Below are positions 50,181 through 63,067 of a stretch of 64,000 bases of DNA, piece after piece. The translations under genes were made by a program, and so were the position numbers. Origin of the DNA: Bacillota bacterium (lineage in GTDB: Bacteria; Bacillota; Clostridia; Lachnospirales; Lachnospiraceae). How positions within the stretch are numbered: the first letter of the stretch is position 1; each line of letters starts with the position of its first letter. A model generated the notes under the pieces. The model had not been told where the DNA came from and searched no databases. It saw only the letters and a list, made by a program, of their open reading frames with translations. Location: contig CABJAN010000018.1 in assembly GCA_902363515.1 (NCBI GenBank), positions 1 through 64,000 on the forward strand, written 5' to 3'.

Positions 50181-50490
50181 AAGCTTGTCCTCCTAATAAA
50201 AAAAGTCCCTGACAGAATCATAGAATCTGTCAAGGACGAATTTGAAAATCCGCGGTGCCACCTTGCTTCACAGGCAATACCTGTACTCTTAGCGGGATAC
50301 CAGCATATCCCCGGCAACTGACGTATGCCTACACGTTACAGAATACTGGGTATAAGAAAATCTTATACTTTTGACTGTACCCTCAGCAGTCCATTTGACA
50401 ACTTGTTTCTCACCCGCTCTCAGCATCCGGGTTCTCTGTACAGGCATCATTGCCGTTATCTCTGCTTCATCGGTTTATTGTATGAAATTA
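50181..50490 (-). ncRNA. Tryptophan T-box leader of the trp operon
   Basis: The minus-strand leader has the conserved T-box element AGGTGGCACCGCGG at about 50264-50251, preceded by a long stem I region with a GGGTGAGAAACAAG-like segment and a UGG triplet (50393-50391) in the place and context of the specifier, followed by A. The terminator lies at 50237-50197. Uncharged tRNA-Trp should stabilise the antiterminator and switch on trpEGDCFBA. Confidence 0.92.
50197..50237 (-). terminator. T-box regulated terminator before trpE
   Basis: Minus-strand stem GTCCTTGACAG/CTGTCAGGGAC (G-U pairs) with further pairing in the loop, followed by a T7 run, ending 17 nt upstream of trpE. Confidence 0.88.
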
Positions 50491-50496
50491 TTTTGG

Positions 50497-50525
50497 ATTA
50501 TAGCACCGAGAAAAAACCTTGTCAA
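50497..50525 (-). promoter_or_regulatory. Consensus promoter of the trp operon
   Basis: Perfect minus-strand TTGACA (50525-50520) and TATAAT (50502-50497) with 17-bp spacing; transcription would start near 50490, at the beginning of the T-box. Confidence 0.9.
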
Positions 50526-50572
50526 TAAAAAAATAAAGAAAATTTTGTACTTACAAAAAAACAAAAAAGCCA

Positions 50573-50602
50573 TTGACAAAGAGGTTTGTACGGTGTTATC
50601 AT
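50573..50602 (+). promoter_or_regulatory. Promoter of the glnN operon
   Basis: TTGACA (50573-50578) and TATCAT (50597-50602) with 18-bp spacing, divergent from the trp promoter. The start point would lie near 50609, a few bases before the first repeated AAGGCAAGGGCGTCTTT. Confidence 0.65.
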
Positions 50603-50612
50603 GCAACACGTA

Positions 50613-50656
50613 AAGGCAAGGGCGTCTTTGAGAACATAATCTCAGAGACGCTTTTT
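50613..50656 (+). terminator. First leader terminator upstream of glnN
   Basis: Repeat copy 1 (50613-50629) leads into stem GCGTCT/AGACGC with an upper GAGA/TCTC stem and an ACATAA hexaloop, then T5. It lies at the very start of the transcript, so most initiations would end here unless it is prevented from folding. Confidence 0.72.
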
Positions 50657-50683
50657 CTATTGTAACAATCGAATAGCTTAAAG

Positions 50684-50736
50684 AAGGCAAGGGCGTCTTT
50701 CATGTGGAAAACAGGAAAGGCATCCTTGCCTTTTTT
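50684..50736 (+). terminator. Second leader terminator upstream of glnN
   Basis: Repeat copy 2 (50684-50700, identical to copy 1 over 17 nt) pairs with CCTTGCCTT (50724-50732) and, above a small bulge, GTCTTTC with GAAAGGC. A T6 run follows, 21 nt before the glnN start. Copy 1 could pair with the same 3' arm, giving an alternative fold. Confidence 0.78.
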
Positions 50737-50757
50737 AATACGAAAGGAGTGTCATTT

Positions 50758-52860
50758 ATGAAAAGAAAGAATGTTTCAAAATACTTTGGCTGTATGGTTT
50801 TTGATGACAGAGTCATGAAAGCAAGCCTATCTGCAAAAGTGTACCAGTCTTTGAGAAAAACCATAGATGAAGGTGTAAAGCTGGACAGCAGCGTGGCAGA
50901 TGCAGTGGCAGAGGCCATGAAGGAATGGGCGGTATCAAAAGGTGCAACTCATTATACCCACTGGTTTCAGCCTCTTACCGGAATCACAGCGGAAAAACAT
51001 GACAGCTTCATATCTCCTTCTCCAAACGGAGGCGTTATCATGGAGTTTTCCGGAAAAGAGCTGATTAAGGGAGAACCAGATGCCTCTTCTTTTCCTTCCG
51101 GTGGTTTAAGAGCGACCTTTGAGGCAAGAGGATATACTGCATGGGATCCTACCTCTTATGCATTTATTAAGGGAAAAACCTTATGTATTCCAACTGCTTT
51201 TTGTTCCTATGGAGGAGAAGCCCTGGATAAGAAAACACCACTGCTTCGTTCCATGAAGGCTCTGAATAAACAGGCACTTCGGATTCTCCGTCTCTTTGGT
51301 AATGACAAGGTAAACTATGTTACTACCTCTGTAGGGTCGGAGCAGGAATACTTCCTCATTACAAAAGAAATGTATGACCAGAGAAAAGACCTCCAATTTA
51401 CAGGACGTACTTTGTTTGGTGCAAGACCTCCAAAAGGCCAGGAAATGGATGATCATTATTTCGGTGTGATTAAACCAAGGGTGGAAGCTTATATGTCTGA
51501 CTTAAATGAGGAACTCTGGAAGCTTGGTATTCTTGCAAAGACGCAACACAACGAAGTGGCTCCGGCACAGCATGAACTGGCTCCTATCTATACAACCACC
51601 AACATTGCTACGGATCATAACCAGCTTACTATGGAAATCATGCAAAAAGTAGCTGCAAAACATGGGCTTGTCTGCCTGCTCCACGAAAAACCTTTTGCAG
51701 GAGTCAATGGAAGTGGAAAACACAATAACTGGTCTATTTCCACAGATACAGGTATAAATCTGCTGGCACCGGGAGAAACACCTTATGAAAACGCTCAGTT
51801 TTTACTCTTCCTGTGTGCAGTGATCAAGGCTGTAGATGACTATCAAGATCTTTTAAGACTGTCTGTAGCAACTGCCGGAAACGACCACCGTCTTGGAGCA
51901 AACGAGGCACCGCCTGCTGTGGTATCCATGTTCCTTGGAGATGAGTTAAACGGTGTCTTAGAGGCCATTGAAAAAGACATTCCTTATGAAGGTGCAGAGA
52001 AAACACAAATGAAGCTTGGAGTGGATGTCCTTCCGAAATTTAACAGGGATACCACAGACAGAAACCGTACTTCACCTTTTGCCTTCACGGGAAATAAATT
52101 TGAATTCCGTATGCTTGGTTCCTCCAATAGCATTGCATGTGCCAATATGATGCTCAACAGTGCAGTGGCAGAAAGCCTGAAAATCTATGCGGACAGGCTG
52201 GAACAGGCGGAAAACTTTGAAGAAGCTCTGCATGCTATGATCCGGAAAACCATCAAAGATCATAAGCGGATTATATTCAACGGAAATGGTTATGATGATG
52301 CGTGGATAAAAGAAGCCACAGAGGTAAGAGGGCTTTTGAATTATCCGTCTACACCGGACTGTATGCCTCATTTGTTAGATGAGAAGAATGTCCAAATGCT
52401 GACTTCACATAAAGTATTCTCTAAGACAGAGTTGGAGTCAAGATGTGAGATTATGCTGGAAAACTACTGTAAGACCATTGTAATAGAAGCAAATACCATG
52501 GTAGATATGGCAAAGAGAGAAATCATTCCGGCAGTAGAAGCCTACACCATGGAACTGGCCAGAACAGCTTCTGCGAAAAAAAGCGTGGATGAGACATTGG
52601 CATGCAGGTATGAAAGCAGCCTGATCAAGAAGCTTTCTACTCTTACAGATCAGATGGCAATTAGAACCGATGCACTGGAGGCTGCACTGGTAGAGATTCA
52701 GAATGCAGAAGATATTGTGTCACAGTCTTACGAAATCAGGGATAAGGTATTGACAAGAATGCAGGAATTAAGAGTTGCCTGTGATGAAGCAGAAACCGTT
52801 ACAGCAAAGAAATACTGGCCTTTCCCAACCTACGGAGATTTGTTGTTCAGTGTAAAATAA
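50758..52860 (+). CDS. glnN: Glutamine synthetase type III
   Basis: A 700-residue GSIII, the large dodecameric class with an extended C-terminus. Motifs are [70 protein letters not shown] and ANTMVDMAK. It makes glutamine from glutamate, ammonia and ATP. ATG 50758 lies 8 nt after AAAGGAG; a longer in-frame extension would run through the leader terminator. It opens a run of genes for glutamine-consuming enzymes and is controlled by two leader terminators. Confidence 0.95.
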   Translation: MKRKNVSKYFGCMVFDDRVMKASLSAKVYQSLRKTIDEGVKLDSSVADAVAEAMKEWAVSKGATHYTHWFQPLTGITAEKHDSFISPSPNGGVIMEFSGKELIKGEPDASSFPSGGLRATFEARGYTAWDPTSYAFIKGKTLCIPTAFCSYGGEALDKKTPLLRSMKALNKQALRILRLFGNDKVNYVTTSVGSEQEYFLITKEMYDQRKDLQFTGRTLFGARPPKGQEMDDHYFGVIKPRVEAYMSDLNEELWKLGILAKTQHNEVAPAQHELAPIYTTTNIATDHNQLTMEIMQKVAAKHGLVCLLHEKPFAGVNGSGKHNNWSISTDTGINLLAPGETPYENAQFLLFLCAVIKAVDDYQDLLRLSVATAGNDHRLGANEAPPAVVSMFLGDELNGVLEAIEKDIPYEGAEKTQMKLGVDVLPKFNRDTTDRNRTSPFAFTGNKFEFRMLGSSNSIACANMMLNSAVAESLKIYADRLEQAENFEEALHAMIRKTIKDHKRIIFNGNGYDDAWIKEATEVRGLLNYPSTPDCMPHLLDEKNVQMLTSHKVFSKTELESRCEIMLENYCKTIVIEANTMVDMAKREIIPAVEAYTMELARTASAKKSVDETLACRYESSLIKKLSTLTDQMAIRTDALEAALVEIQNAEDIVSQSYEIRDKVLTRMQELRVACDEAETVTAKKYWPFPTYGDLLFSVK

Positions 52861-52871
52861 AAGAAAATACA

Positions 52872-52922
52872 AGGAACTGTTTACAGCGAGTATGGGAGAG
52901 TGAGAGCCATGCAGCAGTTCCT
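52872..52922 (+). other. Hairpin in the glnN-asnB spacer
   Basis: 8-bp perfect stem AGGAACTG/CAGTTCCT with a 35-nt loop and no U tract. It may protect or process the mRNA between the two genes, ending 20 nt before the asnB start. Confidence 0.4.
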
Positions 52923-52942
52923 GAAAAACGGAGGTAACATGT

Positions 52943-54523
52943 ATGTGTTCAATTATGGGATATTGTGGCCAGGGAGCCGATTTTGATCAATTTAAACTAG
53001 GTTTCGACCAAACCATTTCCAGAGGTCCGGATGACAGCCGGATCGTTGATACAGGAAATGGTCTTCTTGGGTTTCACAGACTGGCGATTATGGGACTGGC
53101 CCCATCCGGGATGCAGCCTTTCCAGATGGGCAGCAGCTATGTGGTCTGCAATGGAGAAATCTATGGATTTGAGAAAATAAGAGAAGATTTATCCTGCCGT
53201 TATACCTTTGTAAGTGATTCGGACTGTGAAATCCTTTTGCCACTGTATAAAGAATACGGTACAGATATGTTTGCCATGCTGGATGCAGAATTTGCTCTCA
53301 TTCTCTACGATGGGGAAAAGGAGGAATATATTGCTGCCAGAGATCCCATTGGAATACGTCCTCTATATTACGGATATGACGAAAAAGGTGTGATTCTGTT
53401 TGCCAGCGAAGCTAAAAATCTGGTGGGGCTAACAGACAAAATCATGCCCTTTCCGCCTGGATATTATTACAGAAATGGAACGTTCACCTGCTACTGCGAT
53501 ATTGCCAAAACAGAAGCGGTATGCCCGGATGATATGGAAACTGTTTGCCAAAAGATTCATGATCTGCTCACAGCGGGAGTAAAAAAACGTCTTGTAGCAG
53601 ATGCTAAGGTAGGCTTTCTTCTCTCCGGTGGGCTGGATTCTTCTCTTGTCTGTGCTATTGCCGCAAAAGAAAGCCGTGAACCCATCCGTACCTTTGCTAT
53701 TGGTATGAGTGAAGATGCCATTGATTTAAAATATGCCAAACAGGTAGCAGAGTATATTGGAAGTGAGCACACAGAGGTTTATATGACACCAAAGGAAATC
53801 ATTGACACTTTGGAAGAGGTGATTCAGATTCTGGGGACTTATGATATCACTACCATCCGTGCATCCATGGGTATGTATCTGGTTTGCAAGGCGATTCATG
53901 AGCAGACAGATATCCGTGTACTGCTTACCGGAGAAATTTCTGATGAATTATTTGGTTATAAATATACGGATTTTGCACCTGATCCAAAGGCATTCCAGGA
54001 AGAATCGGTGAAGAGGATTCGGGAGCTTCATATGTATGATGTACTAAGAGCAGACCGCTGTATTTCCGTCAATTCTCTGGAAGCGAGAGTTCCTTTCGGC
54101 GATTTGGATTTTGTAACTTATGTGATGGCTGTAAATCCGGAATTGAAAATGAATCACTATGGAAAAGGAAAATATCTCCTCCGCCATGCATTTCAGGAAG
54201 ATGAGTGTCTTCCAGAAGAGATTCTATGGAGAGAAAAAGCCGCTTTTTCCGATGCAGTAGGCCATTCTATGGTGGATTACCTGAAGGAATATGCAGAATC
54301 TGTTTATACAGATCAGGAACTGGAAACACGGGCAGAGAAATACACCTATGCAAAGCCCTTTACCAAAGAATCCCTGCTGTACAGGGAAATCTTTGAAAAA
54401 TATTATCCGGGGCAGGCAGAAATGATAGCCGGTTTCTGGATGCCGAATAAGGAGTGGGAGGGCTGTAATGTCAATGATCCTTCTGCCAGAGTGCTTTCCA
54501 ATTATGGAGAAAGCGGAAAATAA
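52943..54523 (+). CDS. asnB: Asparagine synthase (glutamine-hydrolysing), AsnB type
   Basis: A 526-residue protein. C2 of MCSIMGY is the N-terminal nucleophile of the class II glutaminase domain (about 1-200; RGPDDSRI, VVCNGEIYG, DSDCEILLPLY). The synthetase domain (about 210-526) has the ATP pyrophosphatase loop LLSGGLDSSL and TGEISDELFGYKY. It converts aspartate and glutamine to asparagine. GGAGG lies 8 nt before ATG 52943. Confidence 0.94.
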   Translation: MCSIMGYCGQGADFDQFKLGFDQTISRGPDDSRIVDTGNGLLGFHRLAIMGLAPSGMQPFQMGSSYVVCNGEIYGFEKIREDLSCRYTFVSDSDCEILLPLYKEYGTDMFAMLDAEFALILYDGEKEEYIAARDPIGIRPLYYGYDEKGVILFASEAKNLVGLTDKIMPFPPGYYYRNGTFTCYCDIAKTEAVCPDDMETVCQKIHDLLTAGVKKRLVADAKVGFLLSGGLDSSLVCAIAAKESREPIRTFAIGMSEDAIDLKYAKQVAEYIGSEHTEVYMTPKEIIDTLEEVIQILGTYDITTIRASMGMYLVCKAIHEQTDIRVLLTGEISDELFGYKYTDFAPDPKAFQEESVKRIRELHMYDVLRADRCISVNSLEARVPFGDLDFVTYVMAVNPELKMNHYGKGKYLLRHAFQEDECLPEEILWREKAAFSDAVGHSMVDYLKEYAESVYTDQELETRAEKYTYAKPFTKESLLYREIFEKYYPGQAEMIAGFWMPNKEWEGCNVNDPSARVLSNYGESGK

Positions 54524-54538
54524 AAGAGAGAGGAATAA

Positions 54539-56158
<1,620 letters not shown>

Positions 56159-56164
56159 TCAGGT

Positions 56165-57580
56165 ATGGGGATTCATGAAGAATGCGGTGTGTTTGGAATA
56201 TTAAGCAATCAAAAAGAAAATCTTGGGAAACTGGTTTATTATGGCCTCTACGCACTGCAGCACAGAGGTCAGGAAAGCTGTGGTATTGTTGTGAATGATG
56301 ACGGTATGTTTTCCTCTTATAAAGACCTGGGACTTGTAAGTGAAGTGTTTTCCAGAGATACCCTTGCACACCTTTCAGAAGGAACTATGGCTGTGGGACA
56401 TGTGCGGTATGGAACCACAGGAGGTACCATTCGCAATAACTGCCAGCCTATTGAAGTAAATCATCAGAAAGGAAAAATGGCACTGGCTCATAATGGGAAT
56501 TTAAGTAATGCCTTGGAGCTTCGTGATAAGCTGGAATTGTCAGGGGCTATTTTTCATACCACCAGTGATACAGAAACCATTGCCTATATGATTACCAGAG
56601 AACGGCTTACAGCACCCAGTATTGAGGATGCTGTAAGTCATGCCATGAATGCTCTGGAAGGAGCTTATTCCCTGATTTTAATGTCCTCTGCAAAAATGAT
56701 TGCAGTAAGAGATCCTTATGGATTTCGCCCTCTTTGTTACGGTAAAATGCAGGACGGTTCCTATGTGATTGCCTCAGAAAGCTGTGCTCTGACAGCTGTT
56801 GGTGCAAAGTTTGTCCGGGATTTGCTCCCCGGGGAAATTTTGGTGTTCAGTGAGCAGGGAATTGAATCACGCCGGGAGCACTGCAATACCAGGAAACAGA
56901 AAACCTGTATCTTTGAATATATTTATTTTGCCAGACCGGACTCAGTGATAGATAAGGTTTCTGTTTCAGCAGCGAGAATGCAGGCAGGAAAGATACTGGC
57001 ACAGAAAAAGCCTGCCAAGGCAGATGTTGTCATCGGTGTTCCTGACAGCGGTCTGGATGCAGCCCTTGGCTTCTCCCAGGCTTCGGGGATTCCATATGGA
57101 ATCGGGCTGGTGAAAAACAAATATATTGGAAGAACTTTTATTTCACCTGGTGAAAAGGAACGCGTGGATCTGGTGCGAATGAAACTAAGCCCCATTATAT
57201 CGGCCATAAAAGGGAAACGTGTGGTTTTAATTGATGATTCTATTGTAAGAGGAACGACCAGCAAACAGATAGTAACTCTTTTAAGAGAAGCAGGTGCCAA
57301 AGAAATCCACATGCGAATCTCAGCACCGCCCTTTCTCCATCCCTGTTATTATGGAACAGATATTGATTCCGAAGAAAATCTCATTGCATCCCATCATGGA
57401 GAGGAAGAGATTGCTGATCTGATTGGTGCAGATTCTCTTGGCTACCTTCCCCTGGAATGCCTTCATGAATTAATTGGGAATCATGCATATTGTGATGCTT
57501 GTTTTAGCGGAAATTATGCAACCAAGATTCCGCAAGATGTCCGGAAGGACCGATTTGAACGAAAACTATCCGAGAGGTGA
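56165..57580 (+). CDS. purF: Amidophosphoribosyltransferase
   Basis: A 471-residue glutamine PRPP amidotransferase. C7 in HEECGVFGI becomes the N-terminal nucleophile after propeptide cleavage; ALQHRGQESCGI and VGHVRYGTTGG are glutaminase motifs; VVLIDDSIVRGTTS is the PRPP loop. Cysteines near the C-terminus (CDACF) and in the middle fit the Bacillus-type [4Fe-4S] cluster. It starts 6 nt after pyrG. It begins purine synthesis and is placed here without other pur genes. Confidence 0.95.
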   Translation: MGIHEECGVFGILSNQKENLGKLVYYGLYALQHRGQESCGIVVNDDGMFSSYKDLGLVSEVFSRDTLAHLSEGTMAVGHVRYGTTGGTIRNNCQPIEVNHQKGKMALAHNGNLSNALELRDKLELSGAIFHTTSDTETIAYMITRERLTAPSIEDAVSHAMNALEGAYSLILMSSAKMIAVRDPYGFRPLCYGKMQDGSYVIASESCALTAVGAKFVRDLLPGEILVFSEQGIESRREHCNTRKQKTCIFEYIYFARPDSVIDKVSVSAARMQAGKILAQKKPAKADVVIGVPDSGLDAALGFSQASGIPYGIGLVKNKYIGRTFISPGEKERVDLVRMKLSPIISAIKGKRVVLIDDSIVRGTTSKQIVTLLREAGAKEIHMRISAPPFLHPCYYGTDIDSEENLIASHHGEEEIADLIGADSLGYLPLECLHELIGNHAYCDACFSGNYATKIPQDVRKDRFERKLSER

Positions 57581-57585
57581 AACAG

Positions 57586-58686
57586 ATGAAAAAATGGAAT
57601 AGAAAACTGCTTCTGGAAGACGGAACACAATATTATGGTTATGGCTTTGGAAGCCAGGAAGAAACAATAACAGAGCTGGTATTTAATACAGCACCTGTTG
57701 GGTACCAGGAGATTCTTTCAGACCCATCTTACACATACCAGACCGTCGTCATGGCCTATCCGTTAATTGGAAATTACGGGATTGCAAAAGAGGATTTTGA
57801 GACAAAGAAGCCCACCATTGGCGGGCTTGCTGTGCGGGATTACAATGATCTGCCTTCTAATTTCCGCAGTATAGGAACATTGAATGAAGTTATGAAGCAG
57901 TATCACATACCTGGAATTTCCGGTATTGATACCAGAAAACTAGTAAGAAAAATACGTGATTTCGGAAGCTGTAAGGTGCTTCTCACAGATGCAGAAACTC
58001 CACTGGAAGAAGGGCTGAAAAAACTGACAGAATATGAAATCCCCAAAGATGCTGTGTCAAAGGTAAGCTCCAAAGAAATAAGAACCTGTGCTGCAGAGCA
58101 GGAAAAGTATCTTGTGGCAGCCATAGACTGCGGAATGAAAGAAAATATCATAAGAAGTCTGAATGCAAGAGGGTGCAGTGTCATGGTATATCCCTGGAAC
58201 ACCTCTTATGAAGAAATCCAGAAGCAAAATCCGGATGGTGTGTTTCTGTCTAACGGACCTGGAAATCCAGAGGATGTAAAACCGGTTCTGGAACTGGTGC
58301 AAAGACTAAAAGGAAAGTATCCCATGTTTGGAATCTGTCTTGGCCATCAGATGATTGCACTTGCTTATGGTGCCAGGACTTATAAACTGAAATTTGGACA
58401 CAGGGGAGGAAATCATCCGGTAAAAAACCTGGAAACAGGGAAGATAGAGATTACCTCCCAGAATCATTCTTACGCTGTGGATTGTGAAAGCCTGAAGAGT
58501 ACCAGGCTGGAGGTGACACATATTAATCTCCTGGATCAGACGGTAGAAGGCCTGGCTTGCAAAACGGATCAGGTTTTCAGTGTTCAGTATCATCCGGAAA
58601 GTGCACCTGGACCTCAGGACAGCGGGTACTTGTTTGATCAATTTATACAGATGATGGAGGAAAACAAACATGGCAAAGCGAACTGA
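57586..58686 (+). CDS. carA: Carbamoyl-phosphate synthase small subunit
   Basis: A 366-residue CarA: N-domain begins [15 protein letters not shown], with [21 protein letters not shown]; the class I glutaminase has SNGPGNPED, nucleophile Cys in [14 protein letters not shown] and QYHPES. It provides ammonia to CarB. ATG 57586 is 8 nt from GAGG; a GTG 9 nt earlier is in frame but less likely. Its last 17 nt overlap the carB start. Confidence 0.95.
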   Translation: MKKWNRKLLLEDGTQYYGYGFGSQEETITELVFNTAPVGYQEILSDPSYTYQTVVMAYPLIGNYGIAKEDFETKKPTIGGLAVRDYNDLPSNFRSIGTLNEVMKQYHIPGISGIDTRKLVRKIRDFGSCKVLLTDAETPLEEGLKKLTEYEIPKDAVSKVSSKEIRTCAAEQEKYLVAAIDCGMKENIIRSLNARGCSVMVYPWNTSYEEIQKQNPDGVFLSNGPGNPEDVKPVLELVQRLKGKYPMFGICLGHQMIALAYGARTYKLKFGHRGGNHPVKNLETGKIEITSQNHSYAVDCESLKSTRLEVTHINLLDQTVEGLACKTDQVFSVQYHPESAPGPQDSGYLFDQFIQMMEENKHGKAN

Positions 58687-61600
58687 CATAAAGAAAATAC
58701 TGGTTATTGGTTCCGGTCCCATTGTAATCGGGCAGGCAGCAGAATTTGATTATGCAGGAACCCAGGCATGTCTCGCACTGAAAGAAGAGGGCTATGAAGT
58801 GATTCTGTGCAATTCTAATCCGGCTACCATTATGACAGACCCTGCCATCGCAGATAAAGTCTACATGGAGCCTCTTACACTGGAATACATGGCCAAGATT
58901 GTCCGCCATGAGCGGCCGGATGCCATTGTACCTGGAATCGGAGGCCAGACAGGTCTGAATCTTGCAATGCAGTTGGAGAAAAAGGGAGTTTTGAAGGAGT
59001 GTCAGACAGAATTGCTGGGAACCAGAAGTGACAGCATCCGGCAGGCAGAAGACAGGGAACTATTTAAAGAACTATGTGAAAAACTGGGAGAACCGGTCTT
59101 GCCTTCCTCCATTGCCAATACGGTGGAAGAGGCTGTCCAGGCTGCACGTTCTATTGGTTATCCTGTGGTTCTAAGGCCTGCATTTACCCTTGGTGGAACC
59201 GGAGGCGGATTTGCAGATGATGAAAAGGAATTTCTGGGGCTTATTAAAAACGCCCTGGCTTTGTCCCCGGTTCATCAGGTCTTGATTGAAAAAAGCATCA
59301 AGGGATTTAAAGAAATTGAATATGAAGTAATCCGTGATTCCAATGACACAGCCATCACAGTATGCAACATGGAAAATCTGGATCCTGTTGGAATCCATAC
59401 TGGCGATTCCATTGTAGTCTGCCCTTCCCAGACACTTACGAATAAGGAATACCAGATGCTAAGAGACAGTGCCCTGAGATTAATCCGGGCACTCCAGGTA
59501 GAAGGCGGCTGCAATGTACAGTTTGCATTGGATCCTCATTCCTTCCAGTATTATGTTATTGAAGTAAATCCCCGGGTTTCCCGTTCATCCGCACTGGCCT
59601 CAAAAGCAAGCGGATATCCTATTGCCCGGGTTTCCGCAAAAATCAGTGTAGGCATGACTTTGGATGAGATTCCTCTTGTGAATACGCCGGCTTCCTTTGA
59701 ACCTGCCCTGGATTATGTAGTGACGAAAATGCCTCGTTTTCCTTTTGATAAATTTGCAGATGCCAATCAAAGGTTAGGTACTCAGATGAAAGCCACAGGG
59801 GAGGTTATGAGCATTGGCAGAACCTTTGAAGAAAGCTTGCTAAAGGCAGTACGTTCCCTGGAAACAGGAGTGTTTCATCTGTACATGGAAAAATTTGACC
59901 ATATGAGCAACGAAGAATTGCTTTCTTATATTAAAATAGGAACCGATGACCGGATCTTTGCCATTGCACAATTACTGAGACTGGGCTGCGATATCCGGCA
60001 GATTGTCCTGGAAACAAAAATTGACCGTTTTTTCCTGGATAAGATAAAGAAAATCATAGAAACAGAAAACCTGTTACAGGCAAATCCCTGGGATAAGGAG
60101 ATTCTCTGCCAGGCAAAAAAAGAAGGATTTTCCGACTGTGCCATAGCCTGGCTTTGGAATACAGAAGAAGAAAAAATCTTTCACATCAGGAAAGAGCAGC
60201 AAATGTTTCCGGTTTATAAAATGATTGATACCTGTGCTTCGGAATTTGACAGTTATGTTCCTTATTTTTATTCCACCTACGAAGAGGAGAATGAATCCAT
60301 AGCAGGAGACCGAAAGAAAATTCTGGTGCTTGGTTCCGGTCCTATCCGTATCGGACAGGGAGTAGAATTTGACTATTCCACGGTTCATGCTGTAAAAACC
60401 ATCCGGAATGCCGGATATGAAGCCATTGTCATCAACAATAATCCCGAAACCGTTTCTACGGATTACACCACATCAGATAAGCTGTATTTTGAACCTCTCT
60501 GCGTAGAAGATGTGATGAATGTCATTGAACTGGAGCAGCCGGAGGGAGTCATTGCCTCTCTGGGCGGACAGACAGCCATTAATCTGGCAGAGCCTTTGGA
60601 AGCCAGAGGTGTCACCATTATCGGAACAGACTGCAAAGCCATTGAAAAAGCAGAAAATAGGGAGTCCTTTGAAAAGCTTCTCGCAAAGCTTTCCATTCCA
60701 CAGCCAAAAGGGCAGGCAGTGACCAATATTGAAGACGGAGTCCGGGTAGCTGCTTCCATAGGGTATCCTGTGCTAGTACGTCCAAGTTTTGTTCTGGGTG
60801 GAAGAGCCATGCAGATTGTGGCAAAAGAGGAGCAGCTTCGCCAATATCTGAAAACAGCGGTAGAAATCAATGAGGAAAAGCCCGTACTGGTAGATCACTA
60901 CATCAGGGGTAAGGAAGTGGAAATCGATGGTATTTGTGACGGACAGGATGTCTTTGTGCCGGGCATCATGGAGCTGGTGGAGCGTACAGGCGTACATTCC
61001 GGAGATTCTATTAGTGTGTATCCAACCTATAGTATTTCAGAACACGTAAAAGAAGTGATCCTGGAATATGCCAGAAAATTAGGACTTGGAATCGGAATCA
61101 GAGGGTTATTTAATATTCAGTTTATTGTGGATCAGGAAGAGCAGGTATATATCATAGAGGTGAATCCACGCTCCTCAAGAACCGTTCCGTTTCTCTCAAA
61201 AGCAACCGGATATTCTCTGGCGGATATTGCAACCAGAGTCATACTCGGTATTAGCCTGAAAGAACAGGGAATTATCCCACATTATCCGAAAGAAAAAGAC
61301 TTCTGGTATGTAAAGGCTCCTGCATTTTCTTTTGCAAAATTAAATGGGATGGATGCCTATTTGTCTCCAGAGATGAAATCAACAGGAGAGGCTATAGGAT
61401 ATGACCGGAAGCTTTCCCGTGCCATGTACAAGGCTTTGATTGCCTCCGGGGTAAAAATGCAGAACTACGGAACGGTCATGGTAACTCTTGCAGATGAAGA
61501 TAAAGAGGAGGCTCTTCCTTTTATCCAGCGGTTCTATGACATGGGATTCAACATAGAAGCAACTGTTGGAACCGGAGAATTTTTGAAAGCACATGGAATC

Positions 61601-61849
61601 CGGACCCGTATCCGCAGAAAACTCAGTGAAAACAGCACAGAGATTCTGGAAGCCATACGTTCCGGCTATGTAAGCTATGTAATCAATACCAGAGCAATTT
61701 TGTCTGGCATTCATTATGAAGATGGGCTGGCAATCCGCCGCACTGCAATTGAAAACAATGTAACCATGTTTACGTCTCTGGATACAGTCAAAGTACTTCT
61801 GGATGTACTGGAGGAAATTACAATAGGGGTTTCGCCTCTTTATGCATAA
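58670..61849 (+). CDS. carB: Carbamoyl-phosphate synthase large subunit
   Basis: A 1059-residue CarB with the two ATP-grasp halves ([17 protein letters not shown] at about 14; [18 protein letters not shown] near 545) and a C-terminal MGS-like allosteric domain from about 920. It overlaps carA by 17 nt, so the subunits are co-translated. This is the second carB in the window; the orphan copy at 24664-27888 is clearly homologous but distinct in sequence. With carA it forms the complete glutamine-dependent enzyme for pyrimidine or arginine synthesis. Confidence 0.96.
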   Translation: MAKRTDIKKILVIGSGPIVIGQAAEFDYAGTQACLALKEEGYEVILCNSNPATIMTDPAIADKVYMEPLTLEYMAKIVRHERPDAIVPGIGGQTGLNLAMQLEKKGVLKECQTELLGTRSDSIRQAEDRELFKELCEKLGEPVLPSSIANTVEEAVQAARSIGYPVVLRPAFTLGGTGGGFADDEKEFLGLIKNALALSPVHQVLIEKSIKGFKEIEYEVIRDSNDTAITVCNMENLDPVGIHTGDSIVVCPSQTLTNKEYQMLRDSALRLIRALQVEGGCNVQFALDPHSFQYYVIEVNPRVSRSSALASKASGYPIARVSAKISVGMTLDEIPLVNTPASFEPALDYVVTKMPRFPFDKFADANQRLGTQMKATGEVMSIGRTFEESLLKAVRSLETGVFHLYMEKFDHMSNEELLSYIKIGTDDRIFAIAQLLRLGCDIRQIVLETKIDRFFLDKIKKIIETENLLQANPWDKEILCQAKKEGFSDCAIAWLWNTEEEKIFHIRKEQQMFPVYKMIDTCASEFDSYVPYFYSTYEEENESIAGDRKKILVLGSGPIRIGQGVEFDYSTVHAVKTIRNAGYEAIVINNNPETVSTDYTTSDKLYFEPLCVEDVMNVIELEQPEGVIASLGGQTAINLAEPLEARGVTIIGTDCKAIEKAENRESFEKLLAKLSIPQPKGQAVTNIEDGVRVAASIGYPVLVRPSFVLGGRAMQIVAKEEQLRQYLKTAVEINEEKPVLVDHYIRGKEVEIDGICDGQDVFVPGIMELVERTGVHSGDSISVYPTYSISEHVKEVILEYARKLGLGIGIRGLFNIQFIVDQEEQVYIIEVNPRSSRTVPFLSKATGYSLADIATRVILGISLKEQGIIPHYPKEKDFWYVKAPAFSFAKLNGMDAYLSPEMKSTGEAIGYDRKLSRAMYKALIASGVKMQNYGTVMVTLADEDKEEALPFIQRFYDMGFNIEATVGTGEFLKAHGIRTRIRRKLSENSTEILEAIRSGYVSYVINTRAILSGIHYEDGLAIRRTAIENNVTMFTSLDTVKVLLDVLEEITIGVSPLYA

Positions 61850-61876
61850 GGACAGAACAGAAAAGGAGATGCAAAA

Positions 61877-63067
61877 ATGATACCAAACATGAATTATCGG
61901 AATTTAAAAGACTCTTACTTATTTTACAATATTGCCCAGAAAACAAAGGCTTACCTGGAAGAACATCCGGAAAAACATCTTTACCGTATGGGGATTGGGG
62001 ACGTTTCCCTGCCCCTTTGCGATGCGGTCATTCAGAAACTCCATGAAGCAGTAGAAGACCAGGCAAGCCAGGACACATTTCACGGCTATATGCCGGAATG
62101 CGGAGACCCGCAGCTTCGGAAAACCATTGCAGCATATTATCAAAAAAGAGGGGTGGTTTTAAGTGATGAGGAAGTGTTTGTTTCCAGCGGTGCAAGCGAT
62201 GAACTGGGAGACATTCTGGATTTGTTTGGAAAAGAGAAGACTGTTTTAATCATGGAGCCTGCTTATCCTGCCTATGTGGATGCCAATGTCATTGCAGGTA
62301 ATACCATCATCCATATTCCCGCAGGGGAGGAAAACGGATTTGTCCCCATGCCGGATTTCAGTATTATGGCAGATATCATTTACATCTGTTCACCGAATAA
62401 TCCCACCGGTGCTGTTTTTAACCGGGAAGCTCTGCAGGCATGGGTAGATTATGCCAATCAGATAAATGCACTCATTCTTTTTGATGCTGCCTATGAAGCA
62501 TTTATTGAAGAAGAGGAGATTCCACACAGCATTTTTGAGATAGACAGAGCGAGAAACTGTGCTATTGAGATCTGCTCTCTGTCAAAAACAGCAGGTTTTA
62601 CAGGGACACGCTGTGGATATACTGTAATTCCAAAAGACATCTTCCGAGGTGGAATGAACCTGAATCAAATGTGGGTTAGAAACCGTACCACAAAAACAAA
62701 CGGTGTTTCTTATATTATTCAGAAAGGAGCTTCTGCCGTATTTTCTGAAGAAGGACAAAAGCAGATCCATGATTACATTCAAATTTATAAAAAGAACGGA
62801 GCCTGCCTAATGGACGTACTGGATCGGCTTGGCATCTGGTATTGTGGAGGGAAAAACGCCCCCTACATCTGGATGAAATGCCCAAATGGAATGGGAAGCT
62901 GGGAGTTTTTTGATTACCTGCTCCGTGAAATTCAGGTAGTGGGAACACCGGGGGAAGGATTCGGTGCATGTGGGGAAGGCTATTTTCGTTTTTCTACCTT
63001 TGGCTCACCGGAGGATACCAAAGAGGCAGCCAGAAGACTGGAAGTACTTCTTCGAAAAAAAAACTAA
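61877..63067 (+). CDS. dapL: LL-diaminopimelate aminotransferase
   Basis: A 396-residue class I/II PLP aminotransferase of the DapL type. YRMGIGDVSLPLCDAV near the N-terminus, GYMPECGDPQLRKTIA, the ICSPNNPTGAVF motif, and PLP lysine in EICSLSKTAGFTGTRCGY. It makes LL-diaminopimelate from tetrahydrodipicolinate and glutamate in one step, for lysine and peptidoglycan. AAAGGAG lies 8-9 nt before ATG 61877, 27 nt after carB, so it is probably the last gene of the long operon. Confidence 0.9.
   Translation: MIPNMNYRNLKDSYLFYNIAQKTKAYLEEHPEKHLYRMGIGDVSLPLCDAVIQKLHEAVEDQASQDTFHGYMPECGDPQLRKTIAAYYQKRGVVLSDEEVFVSSGASDELGDILDLFGKEKTVLIMEPAYPAYVDANVIAGNTIIHIPAGEENGFVPMPDFSIMADIIYICSPNNPTGAVFNREALQAWVDYANQINALILFDAAYEAFIEEEEIPHSIFEIDRARNCAIEICSLSKTAGFTGTRCGYTVIPKDIFRGGMNLNQMWVRNRTTKTNGVSYIIQKGASAVFSEEGQKQIHDYIQIYKKNGACLMDVLDRLGIWYCGGKNAPYIWMKCPNGMGSWEFFDYLLREIQVVGTPGEGFGACGEGYFRFSTFGSPEDTKEAARRLEVLLRKKN

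Noticed and set aside
50630..50643. GAGA-ACATAA-TCTC hexaloop as a classical ANTAR target
   Set aside because: The hexaloop has A at position 1 but T at position 4 instead of G, and no matching second hairpin was found, so only a general attenuator is claimed.
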